NCBI GenBank assembly: GCA_963718695.1
Contig: OY970371.1
Coordinates: forward strand, 2,418,001 to 2,482,000
From: Manganitrophus sp963718695
Lineage (GTDB): Bacteria > Nitrospirota > Nitrospiria > SBBL01 > Manganitrophaceae
Length of the DNA stretch: 64,000 nucleotides
Direction: 5' to 3'
The stretch's first letter is position 1. Each line of letters opens with the position of its first letter. The notes beneath the pieces were generated by a model that searched no databases, had not been told where the DNA came from, and was given only the letters and a program-made list of their open reading frames with translations. Positions 52,609 through 60,392 of the stretch are shown one piece after another. Position numbers and translations under genes: made by a program.

Positions 52609-53799
52609 CTATTTAATAACCTTGGTAATGACGCCGGCGCCGACGGTTCGACCGCCTTCTCGGATGGCAAAGCGCAGGCCTTCTTGCATGGCGATCGGCA
52701 TGATAAGCTCGACTTCCATCGTGACGTTATCTCCCGGCATGACCATCTCCACCCCTTCGTTTAACTTCACTACGCCGGTCACATCGGTGGTTCTTAAATA
52801 AAACTGCGGCCGATAGCCGTTGAAGAACGGGGTGTGCCGGCCGCCTTCTTCCTTGGTCAGGATGTAGGCTTCGGCATTAAAGACGGTGTGCGGGGTAATA
52901 CTGCCGGGCTTCGCGAGCACCATGCCGCGCTCAACGTCTTCTTTCTTGGTGCCTCTTAAGAGCACCCCGACGTTGTCTCCGGCTTGCCCCTGGTCGAGGA
53001 TCTTTCGGAACATCTCCACCCCGGTGACCACGGTCTTCTGGGTGGCTTTGATCCCGACGATCTCGATTTCGTCGCTGACTTTCACGACCCCTTTCTCGAC
53101 TCTCCCGGTGACGACGGTGCCGCGCCCGGAGATGGAGAAGACGTCTTCGATCGGCATGATGAAGGGCTTGTCGATCTCGCGGGCAGGGGTGGGAATATAG
53201 CTGTCGATGGCGTCCATCAGCTTCATGATGGCTTGCTCGCCCATCTCGCCTTTGTCGCCCTCCAGCGCTTTGAGCGCCGAGCCGATGACGACGGGGATGT
53301 CGTCTCCCGGAAATTCATACTTACTGAGCAGCTCTCGGACTTCCAACTCCACCAGATCCAGCAGCTCTTTGTCGTCGACCATGTCGGCTTTGTTTAAGAA
53401 AACAACGATGTAGGGAACTCCCACCTGGCGCGCCAGCAGGATGTGCTCGCGCGTCTGCGGCATGGGGCCGTCGGCGGCCGAGACCACCAGGATCGCTCCG
53501 TCCATCTGGGCGGCTCCGGTGATCATGTTCTTGACGTAGTCGGCATGTCCCGGGCAGTCGACGTGCGCGTAGTGGCGCTTGTCGGTCTGATACTCCACAT
53601 GGGCAATCGCGATGGTAATACCGCGCTCTTTCTCTTCCGGGGCTTTGTCGATCTGATCGTATGCTAAATACTCCGCGTACTTCTTGTCCGCCAGCACCTT
53701 GGTGATCGCCAACGTCAGGGTCGTCTTCCCATGATCCACATGCCCAATGGTCCCGATGTTTACGTGCGGCTTCGTCCGCTCAAATTTCGCCTTCGCCAT
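52609..53799 (-). CDS. tuf: Elongation factor Tu, copy 2
   Basis: This 396-residue EF-Tu is nearly identical to copy 1 at 36098-37288; about nine base differences, all but one silent (Ala4 here, Val4 there). The shared sequence extends past the gene at both ends (a GGAGGGATAG ribosome-binding segment upstream, a short AT-rich stretch downstream), as expected when two copies are kept alike by gene conversion. It is in the tRNA-linked position typical of tufB. Confidence 0.98.
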   Translation of the reverse strand: MAKAKFERTKPHVNIGTIGHVDHGKTTLTLAITKVLADKKYAEYLAYDQIDKAPEEKERGITIAIAHVEYQTDKRHYAHVDCPGHADYVKNMITGAAQMDGAILVVSAADGPMPQTREHILLARQVGVPYIVVFLNKADMVDDKELLDLVELEVRELLSKYEFPGDDIPVVIGSALKALEGDKGEMGEQAIMKLMDAIDSYIPTPAREIDKPFIMPIEDVFSISGRGTVVTGRVEKGVVKVSDEIEIVGIKATQKTVVTGVEMFRKILDQGQAGDNVGVLLRGTKKEDVERGMVLAKPGSITPHTVFNAEAYILTKEEGGRHTPFFNGYRPQFYLRTTDVTGVVKLNEGVEMVMPGDNVTMEVELIMPIAMQEGLRFAIREGGRTVGAGVITKVIK

Positions 53800-53900
53800 C
53801 TATCCCTCCAACCCTCCAAAAATTCGCTCTTCAACTTCCGTGCGTCACCCGACCGCCTTGTTCATTACACGGAGGCATCGCCCGACTTTCATCTTCACTG

Positions 53901-53976
53901 GAGCCCTCGACCGGGATCGAACCGGTGACCTCATCCTTACCAAGGATGTGCTCTGCCAACTGAGCTACAAGGGCTC
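53901..53976 (-). tRNA. tRNA-Thr (anticodon GGT)
   Basis: A 76-base cloverleaf with encoded CCA. Acceptor GCCCTTG pairs with CGAGGGC (one G-T pair); the anticodon loop is TTGGTAA in the stem CATCC/GGATG. It is the last of four tRNAs before tuf. Confidence 0.96.
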
Positions 53977-54082
53977 AATAGATTCTGCTATCGAGTTATC
54001 AGGCAGGTAACAAGCGGCTCTCTTTTTCGTTTCGTTGCTCTCTATATTTATGATTCTTTAACTTCTACTTATTAAACTAATC

Positions 54083-54157
54083 TGGAGCGGGAAACGGGAT
54101 TTGAACCCGCGACCCCTAGCTTGGAAGGCTAGCGCTCTACCGCTGAGCTATTCCCGC
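54083..54157 (-). tRNA. tRNA-Gly (anticodon TCC)
   Basis: A 75-base cloverleaf with encoded CCA. Acceptor GCGGGAA pairs with TTCCCGC; anticodon loop CTTCCAA within stem CTAGC/GCTAG. Third of the four-tRNA cluster. Confidence 0.96.
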
Positions 54158-54195
54158 ATCATTACATTTCAATTGGCCGGGTCCCTTCACTTACG

Positions 54196-54281
54196 TGGTG
54201 GGGAGGGGAGGATTCGAACCTCCGAAGCCCTAAGGCGACAGATTTACAGTCTGTTCCCTTTGTCCACTCGGGAACCTCCCC
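54196..54281 (-). tRNA. tRNA-Tyr (anticodon GTA)
   Basis: An 86-base class II tRNA with a long variable arm (between the anticodon stem and GGAGG T stem) and encoded CCA. Acceptor GGGGAGG pairs with CCTCCCC; anticodon loop CTGTAAA. Confidence 0.96.
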
Positions 54282-54335
54282 AGCTGAGATACAGCCTCCC
54301 TAATTCCCTGCTATAATGGAATACAGCGTCTGCTA

Positions 54336-54411
54336 TGGAGCTGGCGAAGGGAATTGAACCCCCGACCTGCTGATTACAAGTCAGCTGCTCTACCGACTGA
54401 GCTACGCCAGC
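54336..54411 (-). tRNA. tRNA-Thr (anticodon TGT)
   Basis: A 76-base cloverleaf with encoded CCA. Acceptor GCTGGCG pairs with CGCCAGC; anticodon loop CTTGTAA. It is the first product of the superoperon, about 120 bases after the promoter at 54532-54560. Confidence 0.96.
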
Positions 54412-54531
54412 TTAGATTCTTTACAACCCAGAAGAAACTGTGCTATAAGCTCCCGTATTTCATTAATTTCGAATTCGATTGAAGCCCTGAAAAAAGGAAG
54501 GAAGAGGCCAAACCAGCCAGATAAACGATTT

Positions 54532-54560
54532 ATTATAGTTTCAAGTTATTAACTTGTCAA
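54532..54560 (-). promoter_or_regulatory. Perfect consensus promoter of the tRNA-tuf-nusG-rpo-ribosomal superoperon
   Basis: Minus-strand TTGACA (54560-54555) and TATAAT (54537-54532) are 17 bp apart, a full match to the sigma-70 consensus. The spacer is filled by the palindrome CAAGTT-att-AACTTG (54542-54556). The promoter also lies in a divergent region, about 75 bp from the plus-strand gene start at 54636. Confidence 0.9.
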
Positions 54561-54635
54561 TAGGGAAAACGAGATAATTCCAATTCTAATCTTCTCACAT
54601 CTTGAAAAAGCCGTAAAACTCAATAGGAGGTATTA

Positions 54636-55391
54636 ATGGCGACCCTATTTAGGTCTATTTTTTTCTGGATGATCGTCAGTCTTTTCCTCTCGGTTCATTC
54701 CACGCCCGCCTCGGCCGTGGATCTTGACATCGACCTGATTGATCTGGCCCCAACGCTCCTAAGCCAAGAAGAATTCAAAGGCCTTAGCGAGGAGATGGGC
54801 CTTGCATTAAGTTATCTTCCCCTCAGCCCCGCAGAATCACTTGGCATCCTCGGAATCGATATTGGAGTCGAAGTGACCGCAGCAAATATTCGTGAAGACC
54901 AGTCCTACTGGACCAAAGTGACTGAAGATCCTCCTAGTCAAATCATCCTCCCCAAACTGCATGTCCAAAAAGGACTTCCCTTTGGCTTCGATATTGGAGC
55001 CGTTTACGCAAAAGTGCCTCAATCAAATGTTTCGATGGTAGGAGGCGAACTCAAGTGGGCGTTCATTTCGGGGAATGCCGTTTGGCCAGCCGTCGCAATT
55101 CGGGGATCTTACACGAGACTCCTTGGCGTTGATGATTTAGATCTGGAAACCATTGGAGCAGATCTCTCAATCAGTAAAGGCCTTGCCTTTGTGACCCCTT
55201 ATGCAGGCATCGGCCAAGTTTGGATAAGAAGCAAGGAGAAAGTCAGAAACCTTGATCTGGAAAAAGAAAGCCTCAGTCTAACAAAAGGATTTATCGGGGT
55301 CAAGATCTCCCTTTTGATTATTAATTTTGTTGCCGAGGCTGATTTTTCAAAGATTCCGCTTTATTCAGGCAGGATCAATATCGGTTTTTAG
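54636..55391 (+). CDS. Outer-membrane-type beta-barrel protein of unknown function
   Basis: This 251-residue protein has AGGAGGT upstream and a signal peptide (about residues 1-28, ending TPASA). The mature part begins with a short helical segment (LAPTLLSQEEFKGLSEEMGL), then alternating beta strands (LGIDIGVEVTAANI, FGFDIGAVYAKV, GGELKWAFI, VAIRGSYTRLL, LSISKGLAFVTPYAGIGQV). It ends with an aromatic residue (GRINIGF), as outer-membrane barrels do. Its exact family and role are not clear to me. It is divergent from the tRNA promoter and convergent with the oxidoreductase gene. Confidence 0.7.
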   Translation: MATLFRSIFFWMIVSLFLSVHSTPASAVDLDIDLIDLAPTLLSQEEFKGLSEEMGLALSYLPLSPAESLGILGIDIGVEVTAANIREDQSYWTKVTEDPPSQIILPKLHVQKGLPFGFDIGAVYAKVPQSNVSMVGGELKWAFISGNAVWPAVAIRGSYTRLLGVDDLDLETIGADLSISKGLAFVTPYAGIGQVWIRSKEKVRNLDLEKESLSLTKGFIGVKISLLIINFVAEADFSKIPLYSGRINIGF

Positions 55392-55425
55392 GCTATCTAT
55401 CCCAGATAGAGATCGCGAGGCTGCT

Positions 55426-55458
55426 CTTCTCCGAATGGGGGAAGCCCGTTTGATTTTA
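55426..55458 (+). terminator. Possible terminator of the beta-barrel gene
   Basis: CTTCTCC (55426-55432) pairs with GGGGGAAG (55437-55444) around gaat, allowing a G-T pair. A moderately T-rich stretch (CGTTTGATTTTAT) follows on the plus strand. The stem is imperfect and the T-run broken, so this is tentative. Confidence 0.3.
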
Positions 55459-55477
55459 TAGAAGAAGTCGCTCCGGG

Positions 55478-57091
55478 TTACATTGCTTCGGAGGAGGAAA
55501 CAGGATGACACCCTGTTTTATCTTTTTTATAAATCGTCCCGCATGCTGAGCAGGCCGACTTCGACCCCTTGAATTTAAGCTTTACGCCACATTGGCACAT
55601 CCATCCACGTTGCGCCGCCGGATTCCCATAAATCAAAGCAAAGTCGGGAACATCCTTTGTAACGACCGCTCCCGCCCCGATAAAAGCATACCGGCCAATG
55701 GTGACCCCGCAGACGATTGTCGCATTGGCGCCGATGGTCGCCCCCCGTTTGACCAAGGTCGATTTATATTCGTCTTTTCGCGAGACGGCGCTCCGGGGGT
55801 TCATCACATTCGTGAAGACCATGCTCGGGCCGCAGAAAACGTCATCCTCGAGGATGACGCCGGTGTAGACAGAGACATTATTCTGTATCTTCACCCCATG
55901 ACCGATCCTGACCTGCGGCGAGATGACCACGTTCTGTCCAATATTGCAGTTTCGTCCGATTTCACTTCCGGTCATAATGTGGGAGAAATGCCAGACTTTT
56001 GTCCCTTCTCCCACTTTGGCTCCTTCATCTACGATTCCGGTCGGATGGATATAAAATCCCTTCTTCTCGGTTTTTTCCTTCTGCAGACCGCCGATCAAAA
56101 CCACTCTCCCCTGCTCATGCAGGGAGGATTGGCAAGCCTGTAGGACTTGAAGGACCCGAAGTCCTTCACCCCCGTCGGTCTTCGGTTTTTTCCGAGTTGA
56201 AATACAATCGAGGAAATGAAGGCACTCCTCCAGGAGCGGTTCCTTCATCACCAAAGGGACAATTTCGCCATCTCCCCTCGAAGGAACCGGTTCTCGATTA
56301 ATCCATTCGATCTTGTGAGGGAAAAGAAGGAGCTTCCGGTCAGGCGACACATCGTCGAAGACGGCCATCTTCTTCTCGCCGACAATAACCATCTTCTGCT
56401 CTTTGTACGGATGGAGCCAGCTGACGAAGATATGGGCTCTTACCCCGCTTCCGAATGTAAAATTCGTAAAGGTGACATCGGCGATGGTCGGATGAAGATA
56501 GTTCCCTCCATGCGTGGAGACCTCTTTCGGAAGCTCACCGAGCAACATCAAAATTACCGAGATGTCATGCGGGGCAAAGCTCCAAAGAATGTTCTCTTCT
56601 CTTCGAATCTTTCCGAGATTCAGTCGAGTCGAATAGATGTAATCAATTTTTCCAAGCTCTCCCGCATCAATCAACGCCTTCAATTTCAAAATCGCAGGGT
56701 GATACTGAAGGAGATGACCCACCATCAAAATTCGATTCCGTTTCTCGGCCAGCTTCACCAGCTGGGCCCCCTCGTTCACATCGAGGGCCAGCGGTTTTTC
56801 GATGTAAACATCCTTCCCTCCCTCCAAGGATTGCTTGGCCAGTTCAAAATGAAGAGAGGCAGGGGCTGCAATGGCCACCGCATCGATTCGAGGATCTTTA
56901 AGCACTTCGGAGAGATGCGGCGTATATGAAAGGTCGGGATGTGCTTCTTTGAAGTTGGAAAGACGGGCCGGATCGCTATCACAAACGGTCCTTAAGACGC
57001 CGAGTTGATGGAAGTTCCTCAGAAGGTTCTTGCCCCAATAACCGCTCCCGATGAGCGCAATGTTCTTTTTATCGGCCCTTTTCTGTTCCAT
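55478..57091 (-). CDS. Fused Gfo/Idh/MocA oxidoreductase and left-handed beta-helix acyltransferase with C-terminal zinc ribbon
   Basis: The 537-residue protein joins two enzymes. Residues 1-340 are a Gfo/Idh/MocA sugar dehydrogenase with a Rossmann motif (ALIGSGYWGKNLLRNF) and the EKPLALD catalytic lysine segment. Residues about 345-505 are a hexapeptide-repeat acetyltransferase (IHPTGIVDEGAKVGEGTKVW; ATIGANATIVCGVTIGRYAF). The last 40 residues carry a CxC...CxxC zinc-ribbon-like motif. Separate WbpB/WlbA and WbpD/WlbB enzymes do these steps in UDP-2,3-diacetamido-sugar uronate synthesis for O-antigen, so the fusion would oxidise and N-acetylate a nucleotide sugar. It ends the operon. Confidence 0.9.
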   Translation of the reverse strand: MEQKRADKKNIALIGSGYWGKNLLRNFHQLGVLRTVCDSDPARLSNFKEAHPDLSYTPHLSEVLKDPRIDAVAIAAPASLHFELAKQSLEGGKDVYIEKPLALDVNEGAQLVKLAEKRNRILMVGHLLQYHPAILKLKALIDAGELGKIDYIYSTRLNLGKIRREENILWSFAPHDISVILMLLGELPKEVSTHGGNYLHPTIADVTFTNFTFGSGVRAHIFVSWLHPYKEQKMVIVGEKKMAVFDDVSPDRKLLLFPHKIEWINREPVPSRGDGEIVPLVMKEPLLEECLHFLDCISTRKKPKTDGGEGLRVLQVLQACQSSLHEQGRVVLIGGLQKEKTEKKGFYIHPTGIVDEGAKVGEGTKVWHFSHIMTGSEIGRNCNIGQNVVISPQVRIGHGVKIQNNVSVYTGVILEDDVFCGPSMVFTNVMNPRSAVSRKDEYKSTLVKRGATIGANATIVCGVTIGRYAFIGAGAVVTKDVPDFALIYGNPAAQRGWMCQCGVKLKFKGSKSACSACGTIYKKDKTGCHPVSSSEAM

Positions 57092-57115
57092 CGAATCTCT
57101 CCCATCCCAAAGCGG

Positions 57116-57295
57116 TTATCCGAAAAACTGAGGAACACACAAAAGCAAAACCCCCATGAGTCCAATGATGAGGCTCAGCGGCAGACCGATCGCGCTGATC
57201 GTGTCATACGGCGGCTTGAGACTCCCCTGGCCCCAAAAGCTGAGTCCGATTCCGATCACTCCCAGAAAAATCATCAATATATATACGATGCTCAT
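57116..57295 (-). CDS. Small hydrophobic membrane protein
   Basis: A 59-residue frame not reported by usual length cut-offs. It begins MSIVYILMIFLGVIGIGLSF and ends GLMGVLLLCVPQFFG, giving two membrane helices joined by a short loop with GSLKPPYDTIS. AGGAG lies directly before the ATG, an unusually tight spacing, so the start could differ. It fits between the TPR-like membrane protein gene (21 bp) and the fusion gene (24 bp) in the same strand and is probably part of the operon. Confidence 0.55.
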   Translation of the reverse strand: MSIVYILMIFLGVIGIGLSFWGQGSLKPPYDTISAIGLPLSLIIGLMGVLLLCVPQFFG

Positions 57296-57316
57296 CTCCT
57301 GTTATCTCGGCAAAGA

Positions 57317-57970
57317 TTAAGCATTCATCATTCCGACGATCCAGAGCGCGTAGAAGAAGACAATCAATCCCCCTAGAAAAAGGCCCCGCTTCAGGATCAC
57401 CCGATTCCCCTCGCCAAACCCGATCATGATGAAAAGAAGCGCCCCCGACACCCACCCCCAAAATCCGATCTCGAGAACGATCGACCATCCCACATTCGGC
57501 CTTTGAGGCCGCTTCAAAATAGTCAATGCCTCCTCCGTTCGCTGCTCGATCGTTTTCTTTTTATCGGCCTCCGAATAAGGAGGCTCTTGCGCCATTAAAG
57601 AGGCAATCTTCTGATCCGAACGATCAATCCATTCTTGTCCGGGGGTGTAAAAACTCCGCGTCGCATAAAAACTGCTCCGCAACGAACGAAACGTCTCCAG
57701 GGCCAGCTTTTTGTCTTTATCCTCCAGCTGGTTCCCCAAGCGCCAGAGCGCCTCGGCCGCCGGCTCCACATATCCTCCCATGGGGAGATACCAAAGAATG
57801 GCCCGCTCATAATGGAGGATCGCCTCGCGATGGTCCCCCTTGGCCAAGGCCGCATCGGCGGTTCTGAATTCGGCCCTGGAAGAAAGAAACACCTTCAGAT
57901 AGATCATCGAAAAGAAGACGAAGACCGAGAGGCCGATCCATCCGATGCGTCTGATGAGACGATTCTTCAT
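57317..57970 (-). CDS. Membrane-anchored TPR-like protein of unknown function
   Basis: This 217-residue protein has an N-terminal membrane helix (about residues 9-30), a helical soluble part with a TPR-like segment (ADAALAKGDHREAILHYERA, about 38-57), a conserved-looking GNQLEDKDKKLALETFRSLR stretch and two C-terminal membrane helices (about 160-182, 192-214). It begins one base after the permease stop, so it likely works with the ABC transporter. No known family was recognised. Confidence 0.7.
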   Translation of the reverse strand: MKNRLIRRIGWIGLSVFVFFSMIYLKVFLSSRAEFRTADAALAKGDHREAILHYERAILWYLPMGGYVEPAAEALWRLGNQLEDKDKKLALETFRSLRSSFYATRSFYTPGQEWIDRSDQKIASLMAQEPPYSEADKKKTIEQRTEEALTILKRPQRPNVGWSIVLEIGFWGWVSGALLFIMIGFGEGNRVILKRGLFLGGLIVFFYALWIVGMMNA

Positions 57971-57971
57971 C

Positions 57972-58751
57972 TTATCGAAAATCCCTTCTCTGAAAGAGGA
58001 TAGAGGAAAAAAACATCAACAGGCCGATGTAGAGCAGGCCATACAATAGGCCTAAGAGAATCCGTCCCGTTTCGACCGGAAGCTGATAGACGACCTCTCC
58101 TTTAATATTAAAATTCTCCAAATTGGGGAGAAGATAATAAAGGAAGGCCGTCATTTTTTCCAAGGCAACGCTCCCCGAGAGCGCGCCGAGTCTCCTCAGA
58201 TCTTCTGTCAGATGGCCGATGATATAAATTGCCAGGGTGAACATTCCGCTGAGAAAAGGGGTCGAGAAAGAAGAGAAGAGCAGCGCGATCGCCGCAATGA
58301 CCGCCAGTTCCAGAAAGATCAGAAAGATCGCGGCCAACAACCCGGAATTGAACATCTGCGAATCGGTGCTCGCGCCATAAATCATCATCAATAAGAAAAG
58401 GAACAGAGACATCAAAATCACCTCGACACCCAGGGTGAGAACGATACCGAAATATTTTCCGATCAGGAACTCGCTTCGCCGCACCGGTTTGGCGAGAAGC
58501 GGATAAATCGTCCGTTTCTCAATTTCTTTATAGACCAGGCCGATCCCGACAACGATTGCAATGAGAACCCCGAAGAGGTTAATGCTCGCGAGCCCGAAAT
58601 CGATAATGATTTTGCTCCGCTGGCCGACGGTCACCTGATCGAGCACCAACGAGACCCCCATCATCACCAAGGCAAAGAAGATCAGGCTGTAGAGGATCTT
58701 GCTGCGGACCGCCTCTTTAAATGTATTCTTCGCAATTGTCCAAGCGACCAT
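57972..58751 (-). CDS. ABC-2 type transporter permease
   Basis: The 259-residue protein has about six membrane helices and the ABC-2 pattern: a short amphipathic start (MVAWTIAKNTFKEAVRSKIL), a conserved EIEKRTIYPLLAKPVRRSEF loop after the second helix, and a long C-terminal helix pair. Start ATG 58751 overlaps the ATPase stop by one base (TGATG). With the ATPase it forms a two-gene exporter; the cargo is not shown by the sequence. Confidence 0.9.
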   Translation of the reverse strand: MVAWTIAKNTFKEAVRSKILYSLIFFALVMMGVSLVLDQVTVGQRSKIIIDFGLASINLFGVLIAIVVGIGLVYKEIEKRTIYPLLAKPVRRSEFLIGKYFGIVLTLGVEVILMSLFLFLLMMIYGASTDSQMFNSGLLAAIFLIFLELAVIAAIALLFSSFSTPFLSGMFTLAIYIIGHLTEDLRRLGALSGSVALEKMTAFLYYLLPNLENFNIKGEVVYQLPVETGRILLGLLYGLLYIGLLMFFSSILFQRRDFR

Positions 58752-59686
58752 CAGCGCCCCGCCCCTTTCATCTCTTCCATAAAGAGCTCTTCCAAGCTCT
58801 CCCTTCGAGGGACGACCGAGACAATCTTCCCGCCCCGCTTGGTTGTCCAATCGATGACCAACGGAAGTTGGGCCTCCTCTTGAAGGACCACCAGGAAGTC
58901 CCCTCCGCGTTGGAGGACGGTATTCGAGAAGGACCGGAGCGACGCGAGATCATCCTGTGCAATGCCGCTCAGGGAGACCTCGACTGACCGGACCTTCGGA
59001 TTCAACAATGCCTCCAGTTTTCCCTTGCTGCGAAGCCGGCCTTTAATGATGATGCCGACCTGATCGCAGATCATCTCCGCGTCGGTCAGGACATGGGTGC
59101 AGAAAAAGACGGTCTTCCCCTCTTCTTTCAGACGAAGGATGATATCGCGCACATCTTTGCGGCCGATCGGGTCGAGTCCCGACATCGGTTCATCCAAAAT
59201 GACCAATTTGGGATCGTTGATCAGGGCCTGGGCGAGGCCGATCCGCTGAAGCATCCCCTTGGAGTACTTTCTCATCTGTTCGTCGATCGCCCCTTTCAGA
59301 CCGATCAGTTCGACCAACGCATCGACCCGTTTGGCGCGCTCCTTCGAAGTCATCCCGAACAGCTGGCCGCAAAAGTGGAGAAACTCCGATCCGGTCAGAT
59401 AGTCATAGAAATAAGGGCTTTCCGGCAGGAATCCGATTTCACGCTTGACGTTGATGTCCGAGATGGGACGTCCGAAGATAAAGGCCTCCCCCGAAGTCGG
59501 GTGAATGACGCCGATCAACAGCTTGATCGTTGTTGTCTTGCCCGCCCCGTTGTGTCCCAAAAATCCGAAGATGCTTCCGGTTTCGACCTCCAGGTTCAAA
59601 TCGGAGAGCGACTCCACTTCTTTCAACCAAAAACCGGAGCGATACTTTTTCGTAAGATGCTTGATCTCAATGGCGAGTGTTTTCAT
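58751..59686 (-). CDS. ABC transporter ATP-binding protein
   Basis: This 311-residue ATPase has Walker A (GHNGAGKTT), the signature YSKGMLQRIGLAQ and Walker B with LVILDEPMSGLDP. Its C-terminal extension of about 75 residues resembles those of ABC-2 exporters. ATG 59686 follows a region overlapping the upstream TPR gene by 20 bp; a GTG at 59695 is possible. Partner permease is encoded immediately downstream. Confidence 0.93.
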   Translation of the reverse strand: MKTLAIEIKHLTKKYRSGFWLKEVESLSDLNLEVETGSIFGFLGHNGAGKTTTIKLLIGVIHPTSGEAFIFGRPISDINVKREIGFLPESPYFYDYLTGSEFLHFCGQLFGMTSKERAKRVDALVELIGLKGAIDEQMRKYSKGMLQRIGLAQALINDPKLVILDEPMSGLDPIGRKDVRDIILRLKEEGKTVFFCTHVLTDAEMICDQVGIIIKGRLRSKGKLEALLNPKVRSVEVSLSGIAQDDLASLRSFSNTVLQRGGDFLVVLQEEAQLPLVIDWTTKRGGKIVSVVPRRESLEELFMEEMKGAGR

Positions 59687-60392
59687 CTTCAGCACCCGAT
59701 TTGATTTGATCGATCTTCTCTTTGATTTTTTGCCGAATCATCTCATCGGCTGTGTTTTGGTAGACCTCCTCATAGAAATGGAGCGCCTCTTCCTGCTTTC
59801 CGGATTTCTCGTAAAGCCGTCCGACCAACCGCTTGAGGAAGTCGGGCGATCCGGGGAGGGCGGAAGCCTTTTCAAGATACGGGAGTCCTCTCTGGACATC
59901 TTTTTTATGATAGTAATAATTGAAGCCGATGTAGAAGGGATACTGCCACCGATCGGGATAGGCTTCGATCCCTCTCTCTAGAATTTTGTTCGCCTCTTCA
60001 ATCTGAGAGGCTTCGAGCGACAGAACAATCCCCCCGAAATAGTAGGGAAAATCAAATCGAGGATCCAAATCGATAATGAGGTTCAGCATGTGCGCGAGCC
60101 AGGGATACTGTTTGTCGGACATAAAATGGCCGCCGAAATAAGAAATCGTCTTCATCCAAAGAAGATCGGCCAGGACCTGATCATATCCCAAGGCAAGCGG
60201 TTTCAAAAATTTACCGGAAGGAAGATAGAGCAATGACTCCTGTTGAACGGATCGATACTGCACCAATGTTTTCTGGACCTGTGCCATGCAAAAAAATAAA
60301 CCGATGATCATTCCCCAAGTGAGGAAGAGGGATTTCGTGCCCTTTCCAATCTCCATCACTGTTTCAGAGTTTTTTATCAGTCGATCACTCAA
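59667..60392 (-). CDS. Membrane-anchored TPR protein linked to an ABC transporter
   Basis: The 241-residue protein has one N-terminal membrane helix (about residues 22-40) and a helical body with two recognisable TPR-like repeats (ANKILERGIEAYPDRWQYPF, and LYEKSGKQEEALHFYEEVYQ). The middle holds a distinctive FLKPLALGYDQVLADLLWMK motif. It overlaps the methyltransferase gene (ATGA) and the ATPase gene, so it is coupled to both. Similar TPR-ABC gene groups occur in other bacteria to my knowledge, without a clear function. Confidence 0.75.
   Translation of the reverse strand: MSDRLIKNSETVMEIGKGTKSLFLTWGMIIGLFFCMAQVQKTLVQYRSVQQESLLYLPSGKFLKPLALGYDQVLADLLWMKTISYFGGHFMSDKQYPWLAHMLNLIIDLDPRFDFPYYFGGIVLSLEASQIEEANKILERGIEAYPDRWQYPFYIGFNYYYHKKDVQRGLPYLEKASALPGSPDFLKRLVGRLYEKSGKQEEALHFYEEVYQNTADEMIRQKIKEKIDQIKSGAEDENTRH

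Noticed and set aside
53800..54635. CRISPR-like or tandem repeats in the tRNA region
   Set aside because: The repeated-looking segments are four distinct tRNA genes with shared T-loop sequence.
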